A stretch of 64,000 nucleotides of DNA, from the NCBI GenBank assembly GCA_036323355.1, contig AP028876.1, positions 2,914,001-2,978,000 of the forward strand, in the 5' to 3' direction. The DNA comes from Gottschalkiaceae bacterium SANA (lineage in GTDB: Bacteria > Bacillota > Clostridia > Tissierellales > GPF-1). Below are positions 17,452 through 24,898 of the stretch, piece by piece. The notes under the pieces were generated by a model. That model did no database searches and had not been told where the DNA came from. It worked only from the letters and a program-made list of their open reading frames with translations. The translations under genes were made by a program, and so were the position numbers. The stretch's first letter is position 1. Every line of letters starts with the position of its first letter.

Positions 17452-18603
17452 TTAGATGAAATGCTTCTTCAAACGTTTCAGTGCCTCTTCAATATCTTCA
17501 GTACTGGATGCGAATGAGATACGCAAGTATCCTTCTCCTGCTTTTCCAAAAGCACTTCCCGGAGTTGTTACCACTTGGATCTCTTCCAAGATTTGTTCCG
17601 CCGCACGTGCGGAATCTACCCCCAAACCTTGTATGTTGACAAAGGCGTAAAAAGCTCCCTTTGGTGCCATACATGAAAAACCAGGCAATTCATTAATTCC
17701 ATTTACCAAAAGATCACGTCTGTTTTTATACTCGGCAACCATTTCATCCACCGCAGATTGCGGACCGGATAAGGCTTCTATACACGCTTGCTGCGCTGCC
17801 GAATTTACACAAGAAGAAAGGTTCTCTTGCAACTTCACCATAGGTTGAATCACTGACTCTGGACCAACTGCATATCCAACACGCCATCCCGTCATGGAAT
17901 AGGTTTTTGAAAAACTGTTCACAGTGATCACATAGTCTTTAAACTCTTCTACTGAACCCAAACTAAAATGTTCATTTCCATCGTAGATCAGTTTTTCATA
18001 AGGCTCGTCAGAAACAATCATAAAATCATGTTTTTTAGCCAAGCCACCAATTTTCAACAATTCATCCTCTTCAATCACAGCCCCAGTTGGGTTGGAAGGC
18101 GAATTGATAATCAACACCTTTGTCTTATCGGTAATTACTTTTTCAATTGCTTCAGCAGTAAGGGCAAATCCATCCTTTTCATAAGATCTTGCTGGAACGG
18201 CTACACCTTCTGCAATACCGATATGTCCATAGTAATTCGGCCAGCAAGGATCAGGAATAATGACTTCATCTCCAGCATTCACAAGTGTCAGCATGGAAAG
18301 CATAAGTGCTTCACCTGCACCCGTTGTTACAACGATATTCTTCAAAGGATCGACAAAAATACGGTTATCTTCCGCCAATTTTTTTGTTAACGCTTGCCGC
18401 AACTCTAAAACACCTGCATTGGATGTATACTTGGTATGTCCTTGGTGTAGAGCCTCACATGCAGATTCGATGATATTGCTTGGTGTGCCAAAACCCGGTT
18501 CTCCAATACAAAGATTAATCACATTTTCATAGTTTCTTGCCAGTTCAAACATATGACGAATACCTGATGCCGGACCACTTAAAGCACGATTACTAATTTT
18601 CAT
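17452..18603 (-). CDS. Class I/II PLP-dependent aminotransferase
   Basis: A 383-aa fold-type I aminotransferase, close to the aspartate/aromatic (AspC-like, subgroup I-gamma) enzymes. Seen: NLCIGEPGFGTP at the N-terminus, TTGAGEALMLSML, DPCWPNY, NSPSNPTGAV, SDEPYEKLIYDG and the PLP-lysine motif SFSKTYSMTGWRVGY. Arg in YLRISFA near the end is the usual carboxylate-binding residue. Its ATG overlaps the TAA of eda by one base and GGAGG of its ribosome site lies inside the end of eda, so the two are translationally coupled. Its specific amino donor and acceptor are unknown, and its presence in a KDG/KDGal pathway is unusual. Confidence 0.85.
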   Translation of the reverse strand: MKISNRALSGPASGIRHMFELARNYENVINLCIGEPGFGTPSNIIESACEALHQGHTKYTSNAGVLELRQALTKKLAEDNRIFVDPLKNIVVTTGAGEALMLSMLTLVNAGDEVIIPDPCWPNYYGHIGIAEGVAVPARSYEKDGFALTAEAIEKVITDKTKVLIINSPSNPTGAVIEEDELLKIGGLAKKHDFMIVSDEPYEKLIYDGNEHFSLGSVEEFKDYVITVNSFSKTYSMTGWRVGYAVGPESVIQPMVKLQENLSSCVNSAAQQACIEALSGPQSAVDEMVAEYKNRRDLLVNGINELPGFSCMAPKGAFYAFVNIQGLGVDSARAAEQILEEIQVVTTPGSAFGKAGEGYLRISFASSTEDIEEALKRLKKHFI

Positions 18604-19259
18604 TATTTCTCCTCCTTAACGATTTTCACTTGCTTCACAATTTCACAAAACTTTCTAGCAGTCTCTTCCACTGCATGGTAATCTCCAGTCTTTACACCAA
18701 CTGTCAATTGTCCTCCAATGCCTAAAGCGTCGGCTCCATTGGCCAGCCAGTCTGCTGCATTGTCCAAGGATACACCACCCGTTGGCATCAGCAAAGCTTG
18801 AGGCAAGGGTGCTTTCACCGCTTTTAAATATTTCATCCCCATGGCACTTGCCGGGAAAATCTTCAAGAGTTCAACGCCTGCATCCATGGCTGTCATAATT
18901 TCATTCAAAGTCATCACACCTGGCGTATAAAGCTTGCTGTATCGATTGCACATTTTGGCAACTTCTATATGGAAGGTTGGACTGACAATAAACTCCGCAC
19001 CGCTTAAAAGGGCAGCTCTTGCTGTTTCTGGATCCAAGACGGTTCCTGCTCCAATCAGCACATCAGTATCCTTATACTTTTTCGAAAGTGTGCGAATGAT
19101 CTCCTGAGCATTAGGCACCGTAAAGGTGACTTCCAAACAATGCATCCCACCACGAATACAAGCCTCACTAGCCAGTATTGCCTCTTCTGCTGTTTCGGTT
19201 CGGATAATCCCAACCACTTGATTGTCTAACATTCGTTTCAAAATTTCATGCTTTCTCAT
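18603..19259 (-). CDS. eda: 2-dehydro-3-deoxy-phosphogluconate aldolase (KDPG/KHG aldolase)
   Basis: A 218-aa class I aldolase, predicted to split KDPG into pyruvate and glyceraldehyde-3-phosphate. The Schiff-base Lys lies in LLKIFPAS, the general-base Glu in CLEVTFTVPNA, and GAGTVLDPETA and TGGVSLDN form the phosphate site. Length agrees with the family. GGAGG precedes the ATG at 19259. A tandem IclR-type operator ends two bases upstream of this ribosome site. It connects both KdgK and DgoK products to central metabolism; enzymes of this family differ in how well they accept the galacto epimer. Confidence 0.9.
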   Translation of the reverse strand: MRKHEILKRMLDNQVVGIIRTETAEEAILASEACIRGGMHCLEVTFTVPNAQEIIRTLSKKYKDTDVLIGAGTVLDPETARAALLSGAEFIVSPTFHIEVAKMCNRYSKLYTPGVMTLNEIMTAMDAGVELLKIFPASAMGMKYLKAVKAPLPQALLMPTGGVSLDNAADWLANGADALGIGGQLTVGVKTGDYHAVEETARKFCEIVKQVKIVKEEK

Positions 19260-19271
19260 AAGTTCCTCCTC

Positions 19272-19308
19272 GTTTCACATTATGAAACACCGTTACCGTA
19301 TTATGGAA
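19272..19308. promoter_or_regulatory. Tandem IclR-type operators upstream of eda
   Basis: Two 17-bp sites exactly 20 bp apart: GTTTCACATTATGAAAC (19272-19288, near-perfect palindrome) and GTTACCGTATTATGGAA (19292-19308). The second overlaps the probable -10 box. The first is 13 bases from the start codon, the same distance as at iclR and dgoK. Confidence 0.7.
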
Positions 19309-19329
19309 AGGAATAAATTGCTTGCGCAA
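19300..19329 (-). promoter_or_regulatory. Probable promoter of the eda operon
   Basis: On the minus strand TTGCGC, an 18-base spacer and CATAAT. The -10 box overlaps the second IclR-type operator. Confidence 0.4.
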
Positions 19330-19330
19330 T

Positions 19331-20095
19331 CTATCCTTGATAACCCATCCGTAATGAAATCTGATAAGCCGCATCCTTAACCAGGTCAACTACCTTTTCT
19401 TCTAAATACTCATAGGTGTAAATCTCCAGGGGTCCCGTTGAACTGATAGCAGCAATTACGTTGCCCGTATAATCATAAACCGGAACTGCTACACATCGAA
19501 TGCCCATCTCATTTTCCTCATCATCAATCGCCCAACCACGGCTTCGAATTAAGCGTAACTCTTCCTTTAATACCTTGGGATCCGTAATGGTATTTTCTTT
19601 CACCTTTGGCATTCCCTTCTCTCGAAGAATTTTATCGACATCCTTTTCGGACATAAATGCCATCATGGCCTTGCCTAATCCTGTATTATGGCACATGGCA
19701 CGTTTTCCAATTTTCGAATACATGCGAATCGTGGAAAAAATTTCAATCTTATCCAAATACACAACATCCCCATTTTCGACAATTCCAAGATGAACCACCT
19801 GACTCGTACGATCCTTCAACTTATGCAGATAAGGCAATGCTTCGGTTTTCAATTCAATATTGTTCAGATATACGCTGCCCAGATTAATGATTTTAGGACC
19901 CAGTCGATAGCGCTTTTCTTCATTGTTCTTTTCAACATATCCCCAGGCAATCAGTGTCGCCAGTATTCTGTGAACCGTGCTTTTGTTCAAGGTTAGTCGT
20001 TCACTTAGTTCCTTAATCGACATCCCCCGCGATTCCATTGACAAGGTTTCTAAAATCTCAAATGCTCGATCAATTGATTGAATGGTATTATTCAT
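19331..20095 (-). CDS. IclR-family transcriptional regulator
   Basis: A 254-aa regulator with an N-terminal winged helix (about 1-65: AFEILETLSMESRGMSIKEL, LNKSTVHRILATLIAWGYVEK) and a C-terminal IclR effector domain (about 75-250: VVHLGIVENGDVVYLDKIE, GLGKAMMAFMS, RGWAIDDEENEMGIRCVAVPV, ISSTGP). It lies between dgoK and eda on the same strand. Tandem palindromes stand in front of dgoK, iclR itself and eda, so it most likely controls all three transcripts, including its own. A KDG- or KDGal-type effector, as in KdgR, is a reasonable guess from context. Confidence 0.9.
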   Translation of the reverse strand: MNNTIQSIDRAFEILETLSMESRGMSIKELSERLTLNKSTVHRILATLIAWGYVEKNNEEKRYRLGPKIINLGSVYLNNIELKTEALPYLHKLKDRTSQVVHLGIVENGDVVYLDKIEIFSTIRMYSKIGKRAMCHNTGLGKAMMAFMSEKDVDKILREKGMPKVKENTITDPKVLKEELRLIRSRGWAIDDEENEMGIRCVAVPVYDYTGNVIAAISSTGPLEIYTYEYLEEKVVDLVKDAAYQISLRMGYQG

Positions 20096-20108
20096 ATCTT
20101 CACCTTCC

Positions 20109-20145
20109 GTTTCGTATTATGAAACTGCGTTATAATACCATATTA
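20109..20145. promoter_or_regulatory. Tandem IclR-type operators upstream of iclR
   Basis: GTTTCGTATTATGAAAC at 20109-20125, and a weaker copy GTTATAATACCATATTA at 20129-20145, again with exact 20-bp spacing. The pair lies 13 bases upstream of the iclR start, consistent with autoregulation. Confidence 0.65.
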
Positions 20146-20168
20146 CCGTCTGAAAGCGACCTCGTCAA
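20140..20168 (-). promoter_or_regulatory. Probable iclR promoter
   Basis: Minus strand: TTGACG, 17-base spacer, TAATAT. The -35 box lies in the last codons of dgoK and the -10 box overlaps the weaker operator copy. Confidence 0.5.
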
Positions 20169-21151
20169 CTTCGAATCGACAAACCTTCAAACAGCTTAAT
20201 CGCCAATGCAGAAGATGCTTTTTCTCTTGCTTCAGAATTTAACATGCAAATGCGGTCTTGTGTCCATCCGTAGCTAAGAAAAACCTCATAATACAATTCC
20301 TGTAGAATTCGATTCCCACCAATCAATATGTCCATATTCATTTCCGCGCGACTCAAAAGCGCCAGTAAATCATTATAGGCCAATGCCCCTGCCAAAAAAT
20401 TAGCTCGCTCATTGTCACTGGTATCTCGAAGTGTATCTAAAACTCGAACCAAAAAACAGGCCTTAGTCAAACCATACTTTTTTGCTGCATCCATTCCCAT
20501 CTTAATAAAATCTGGGTCAATCGTTTGAATCAAACTTTCCGATAACGAATCAGAAAGAATTGTATGTCCGCTGATTGCAGCCAACAACTCGCCCGTTAAG
20601 GTCGTACAGCAGCTTTGAATTTTTTGGTTCTCATCGACAAATACAAACTTGGTATGAGATCCTGGAGAGACAAAAACAAAGGCCTCTTCCATCTCTTGAA
20701 TAATACCTGCACCCAAGGCTTCAGCCTCTTCGCCTCTCATCATATCCAGTTGTCCAACCAAATCGACTACTTTGGGATCGATCTTATTTTTCACTCCTGG
20801 AATGAAGTAAATCGGCTTTTCCACAATCTCAAGAAAAACGATTGCCTCCATGCCGGATGCAAGTTCTTCAATTCCAACCGGTGTTGGCAAATGAGGAATC
20901 TCGATTAAACCCAAATTTGATGTGATCATACCTGATGCCAAAATGGCATGGGTCTCTTCTAATGTTTTTTCTGCCTTCTCTAGACATTCTGTAATTGCAT
21001 CACGCAAAGCAACTTTCAATCGCTTATTGTTGCCATCTATAGCTGTCATCCGTACCCCGGCTTTTACCTTCACGCAAGATCGGATTTTCCCTTTTTCTAT
21101 GTAACGGACTCTCATGTTCGTCGTTCCAGCATCTATTGTTACATAGCCCAT
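20165..21151 (-). CDS. dgoK: 2-dehydro-3-deoxygalactonokinase
   Basis: A 328-aa kinase of the DgoK family (ASKHA-type ATP fold), predicted to phosphorylate 2-keto-3-deoxygalactonate. The N-terminal phosphate-binding motif IDAGTTNMRVR, ILASGMITSNLGLIEIPHLPTP, MRGEEAEALG, VFVSPGSHTKFV and the TGELLAAISGHTIL segment are all DgoK signatures. No fused aldolase domain is present. CGGAGGG-type sequence precedes the ATG. It is the first gene of the cluster and has the most elaborate operator region, four sites in a row. With kdgK in the same cluster, both epimers of the keto-deoxy acid can be phosphorylated. Confidence 0.85.
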   Translation of the reverse strand: MGYVTIDAGTTNMRVRYIEKGKIRSCVKVKAGVRMTAIDGNNKRLKVALRDAITECLEKAEKTLEETHAILASGMITSNLGLIEIPHLPTPVGIEELASGMEAIVFLEIVEKPIYFIPGVKNKIDPKVVDLVGQLDMMRGEEAEALGAGIIQEMEEAFVFVSPGSHTKFVFVDENQKIQSCCTTLTGELLAAISGHTILSDSLSESLIQTIDPDFIKMGMDAAKKYGLTKACFLVRVLDTLRDTSDNERANFLAGALAYNDLLALLSRAEMNMDILIGGNRILQELYYEVFLSYGWTQDRICMLNSEAREKASSALAIKLFEGLSIRS

Positions 21152-21163
21152 TCGTTTCCCTCC

Positions 21164-21240
21164 GTTTCATATTATGAAACAGCGTTCCTTATTTAGATTT
21201 TAAGTTTCGTAATGCGAAACGCCATTCCGTATTACGAGTT
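21164..21240. promoter_or_regulatory. Four-site IclR-type operator ladder upstream of dgoK
   Basis: Four 17-bp sites start at 21164, 21184, 21204 and 21224, that is, exactly every 20 bp. They are GTTTCATATTATGAAAC, GTTCCTTATTTAGATTT, GTTTCGTAATGCGAAAC and ATTCCGTATTACGAGTT. Sites 1 and 3 are perfect or near-perfect palindromes and 2 and 4 are degenerate. The ladder lies just downstream of the predicted -10 box, so bound regulator would sit over the start of transcription and the leader. Confidence 0.75.
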
Positions 21241-21241
21241 A

Positions 21242-21270
21242 ATACTATCTAATTTTATTTTGTTTGTCAA
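21242..21270 (-). promoter_or_regulatory. Promoter of dgoK
   Basis: Minus strand: TTGACA, 17-base spacer, TAGTAT. The predicted transcription start falls inside operator site 4. Confidence 0.65.
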
Positions 21271-21299
21271 TCGTTTTCCTAAAGTTATTTTTTTATCAA

Positions 21300-21340
21300 T
21301 AAAAATATCACCGATTGCTCAAATAAACAATCGGTGATAT
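21300..21340 (-). terminator. Rho-independent terminator after the GLUG protein gene
   Basis: Minus strand: an 11-bp stem ATCACCGATTG / CAATCGGTGAT followed by ATTTTTATTG. It lies about 30 bases after the stop at 21371. Confidence 0.85.
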
Positions 21341-21370
21341 TCCACTCCCTAAAATTACTAGGAATCTCAA

Positions 21371-24300
21371 TTATTCAATTTCCGAGTTCTTGGCCAATCG
21401 TTTCTTTCTTTTCTTCTTCAAAACAAGTCTTAAAACGATTGCAAGTACAAGCATCGCTGCACCAATATAAATCCGAATATCCGTCGTTTTCTCATACACG
21501 GTAAATACAAATCGCTCCTTTGGCCACTGAAACACAAGATAACTACCATCCTCTACTGTATCTAGCGTTTGCCAGCCATTACCTACCCAAGCATACAATT
21601 CATACTCGTTTTCTTCTGGTAGATGAACTCTGAATGTATAGCCCTCATTTAGAATTTCATTCCCTTTAATCTCTACCTGATATTGACTGATTTTATTCAT
21701 ATCAGTAAGAAGCTCACTCTCAATATCATGATCCCTCTTCATTTCAAGGGATGCACCAGGAGTGAACATCCCCTCTACCAGAAGGTCCGCGATCTTTCCT
21801 TCATCTTTACAGGCAAGAACTTGTTCCAATGGAATATATTCTGCTACAATCGTATCCGGAAATATCAACTGATCAAATTCATATTCCGGCCACTGACCAA
21901 AATACCCAGGCTTATCAGGAAGTTCCGGTAATTCTTCACAAGATATGTTTTCCTTATACTCAAATGGATACTCAGCCACAGTCTCTTGATCGACAACAAA
22001 GGTCAACTTCAGTTGCTTAAATGCTTCAGGCAAGTTCTCATCCTGGAGTAAATACTCATAACTAACCGGTTCTGCTTTTCCTGCATAGCTAATGCCGTCA
22101 ATCCCTGCCCATTGATCACTAACAAACTCATTATTTGAGATAATCGCTTGCGGCTCCGCTTCCTCTGACCCATTTTCTAAATCTGATTGTTTTTCACTTT
22201 TTTCAGACATGCCATCTTGAACATCGCCTGCAATCATACCAATAAATTCCACTGCATTCTCAATTGTTGCCATTGAGCGACAACCAACAATTTCTACTCC
22301 ATATCCAGCAATGCCACCGATATAATCTAGCCCTGACAAATGACTTAAAGAATAACTATTGCGAATCATCGAATAGGAGCCACCTGCAATACCGCCAACA
22401 TAGTTGCCAGCCGTGCTAATAACTTTACTTTTATTAAAACATTCAAATAAACTGCCCAGATCCATACGACCCACAATTCCGCCAGCATAATTTTTTTTCG
22501 CAGTAATGAAACCCATATTTTGACATTCTGCGAGAACACCCTTTGTCTGAAATTGAAAATTGATTACATTGCTTTCCGAAGATGTCAAATCGCCTTCCGG
22601 ATCAAAATCATAATCAATAGCAAGGGCACCCGATATACCGCCGACATTGATATCACCACTAACACTACCTCGATTTGTGCAGTTGAGCACATATCCAAAG
22701 GCCGGTTTCATCTTTTCAAATTTTTCTGCATCAGCTTCTGATAATTCCTCATCCGAAATATCATTAAATATTTCTCGATCTTCGTCCATGGAATTCCGAT
22801 ATCCTTCTTTGATCAAATCGACGACCACAAAAACCTGGTCATTAATGGTGCGAAGATCATTTGATAACTCATCAACGGTATCCGTGGCGACTTCATTTAA
22901 CTTTGACATCTCTATAATCAGTTTGTCACCCGAGACGAAAAGATCTTTTTTTGCAGCATCCACACTTTCGCCTAAGAGAGAGAACTTAGGGGCTCCAATC
23001 GATGCCTCACGATCTAGCGTTTGCTTCATTTGATTGACAGCCAGTGTAAAATGCTTGCTTGCACTTTCAAACTTACGACTTGCCTGAGAGAAGTTATCCA
23101 TCCCATGCCCCATCATCTCCGAAGCATTTTCAAAACGAAGAGCCGCGTCGTGGAAATCTTGAATTCCCCGATTGAACCAATCAAGACTTGTTTGGAAATA
23201 AGAAGATGCCTGGCGAAAGTATGTCATGGCCAGCGAAATTTCTTCCGAGTCTTTTTCATACTCTTTTTGTAAATTCGTAAGGGCTTTATCCATTTCGCTT
23301 GCCGCTAAATCAAAATTAATGCGTGCTGTGTCCAAATCCTCTTTTGTCTGATCAATAATTTCATCTATATCCGTATGAAGAGGGTCTTCAGCCGCTGATA
23401 GAATATCCGTCATCTTCGACAAGGCATCCGTTAGCGCACTCATCCCTGTTTTTATTGCTTCCATACCACTTTGAATCTCTTCAATGGCTTGATCCAGTGA
23501 CTCGTTATTAGTGATAGCTGCGTTCAGATGATCAAAGCCTTCTTGCATCTGATTGGCACCCTCTTTAATTTCATTGATGGCAGCACTAAAATCTGTCAAA
23601 CCTTCATTGATATCTACAATCCCTTTTTCAACTGAATCACCAGCCATAGCCATACAAATAAGCCCTACATTCATGGCATCCAATCCCGATGTAATGTCAA
23701 TCGAACCTGCCTCGACTTCCTCCGTAGCACGTTCAAAGTCAGTCAATACATGGTGTATGCGATCCATTGTATTGTTAATGGTTTCAATATTCTCATCGGC
23801 AAAATTTACGGTTCTATCGGATAAAATCTCCATTCGATCCGCGAGATTAGCAACAGATCGATTAACCGTTTCAATCTGACCGTTTATAGCTTCATTGCTA
23901 CTATCAATATCATTATACGTTTCATCAATATTCCTTTGTAGCGTATCAATTTCTTTCTCTAGCTCCCGAAAAAAATCATCGTCACTTTTAATCACCTGGT
24001 AGGGTTCCATCTGCCCAACGATTCCACCTACGTCTTTACGACCAAATACATCGCCATAATTAACGCTTGAGCCGATAAATCCGTCTTGTCTGCCGGCAAT
24101 TCCGCCTACATTATAGCCAACATGTGGATATCCCACAACACCCTCATTCACACAGCCTTCCATAATTCCACGGTTAAATCCAGCAATGCCGCCAGAGTTT
24201 GTAGAAGTAATGATCTCCTCCGATGCATTCATTTCACTAATGCTAATTTCTTCTAGTTTCAGTGTTGCCGGGGTGACCGTTGTATTAACAGCTCCCTGAT

Positions 24301-24898
24301 TTATGCAGTTCTTAATCAGCCCATAATTCTCGCCGACAATCCCCCCCGAAAAGTTTTCTCCCGTCAGTTTTCCTGTAAATGTAGACCCTATGACCTGGCC
24401 AGTTTCTTCATTTTTGGCCACGATTCCACCCACATGGTTTTTCCCAATCAGGATGCCGTATACTTGACAATTTTCAATAATACCTCGATTTTCACCAGCA
24501 ATTCCGCCGATTCGATTCTCCGTTCCTGTTGGTTGAATATTAACTTCAACCTTTAAATTTTGCACAAAGCCTGTGCTTTGAATATATCGAAACAAGCCAA
24601 AAGTGGAACCCTCATGAGTCAGCTTAAGATTAGAAATGGTATAATCATTCCCATTGAACTCTCCACCAAAAGTCGGGATCCCCCGAAAATCTTCATCACT
24701 GATCTTAATATCCCGATTTAAAACAACCTTTAATTCTTGAGAATATGTGTCTAGGGTACAATTTTCGGCCAGAGCTAGAAGATCAGCTTCATTATTAATA
24801 AAATATACACGTTCTTCAAGTCCAAATCCTTGCGAATGATAAAGAACCATTAAGAGGCAGGCGACTATGAATAACAAAGCTACTTTATTTTTCTTCAT
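21371..24898 (-). CDS. Large surface-anchored GLUG-repeat and coiled-coil protein
   Basis: A 1175-aa exported protein of unknown function. Residues 1-26 are a signal peptide. From about 110 to 290 there are GLUG-type repeats (GGIAGENRGIIENC, GGIVGENYGLIKNC, GGIAGFNRGIMEGC). From about 300 to 710 there is a long, acidic, amphipathic helical region likely to form coiled coil. GLUG repeats resume at about 725-890 (GGIVGRMDLGSLFEC, GGIAGGSYSMIRNS). A Gly/Pro-rich strand domain (LPDKPGYFGQWPEYEFD) follows, then one membrane helix (YIGAAMLVLAIVLRLVL) and a Lys-rich tail, so the bulk faces outwards. The start at ATG 24898 has GAGGAGG upstream and overlaps the transporter gene by 14 bases, so the two are co-translated. 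A coiled coil inserted between two halves of a beta-helix is unusual. Confidence 0.8.
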   Translation of the reverse strand: MKKNKVALLFIVACLLMVLYHSQGFGLEERVYFINNEADLLALAENCTLDTYSQELKVVLNRDIKISDEDFRGIPTFGGEFNGNDYTISNLKLTHEGSTFGLFRYIQSTGFVQNLKVEVNIQPTGTENRIGGIAGENRGIIENCQVYGILIGKNHVGGIVAKNEETGQVIGSTFTGKLTGENFSGGIVGENYGLIKNCINQGAVNTTVTPATLKLEEISISEMNASEEIITSTNSGGIAGFNRGIMEGCVNEGVVGYPHVGYNVGGIAGRQDGFIGSSVNYGDVFGRKDVGGIVGQMEPYQVIKSDDDFFRELEKEIDTLQRNIDETYNDIDSSNEAINGQIETVNRSVANLADRMEILSDRTVNFADENIETINNTMDRIHHVLTDFERATEEVEAGSIDITSGLDAMNVGLICMAMAGDSVEKGIVDINEGLTDFSAAINEIKEGANQMQEGFDHLNAAITNNESLDQAIEEIQSGMEAIKTGMSALTDALSKMTDILSAAEDPLHTDIDEIIDQTKEDLDTARINFDLAASEMDKALTNLQKEYEKDSEEISLAMTYFRQASSYFQTSLDWFNRGIQDFHDAALRFENASEMMGHGMDNFSQASRKFESASKHFTLAVNQMKQTLDREASIGAPKFSLLGESVDAAKKDLFVSGDKLIIEMSKLNEVATDTVDELSNDLRTINDQVFVVVDLIKEGYRNSMDEDREIFNDISDEELSEADAEKFEKMKPAFGYVLNCTNRGSVSGDINVGGISGALAIDYDFDPEGDLTSSESNVINFQFQTKGVLAECQNMGFITAKKNYAGGIVGRMDLGSLFECFNKSKVISTAGNYVGGIAGGSYSMIRNSYSLSHLSGLDYIGGIAGYGVEIVGCRSMATIENAVEFIGMIAGDVQDGMSEKSEKQSDLENGSEEAEPQAIISNNEFVSDQWAGIDGISYAGKAEPVSYEYLLQDENLPEAFKQLKLTFVVDQETVAEYPFEYKENISCEELPELPDKPGYFGQWPEYEFDQLIFPDTIVAEYIPLEQVLACKDEGKIADLLVEGMFTPGASLEMKRDHDIESELLTDMNKISQYQVEIKGNEILNEGYTFRVHLPEENEYELYAWVGNGWQTLDTVEDGSYLVFQWPKERFVFTVYEKTTDIRIYIGAAMLVLAIVLRLVLKKKRKKRLAKNSEIE

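Noticed and set aside
19272-21240. CRISPR-like array
   Set aside because: Repeats are 17-bp palindromes at 20-bp period inside promoters, not repeat-spacer units.
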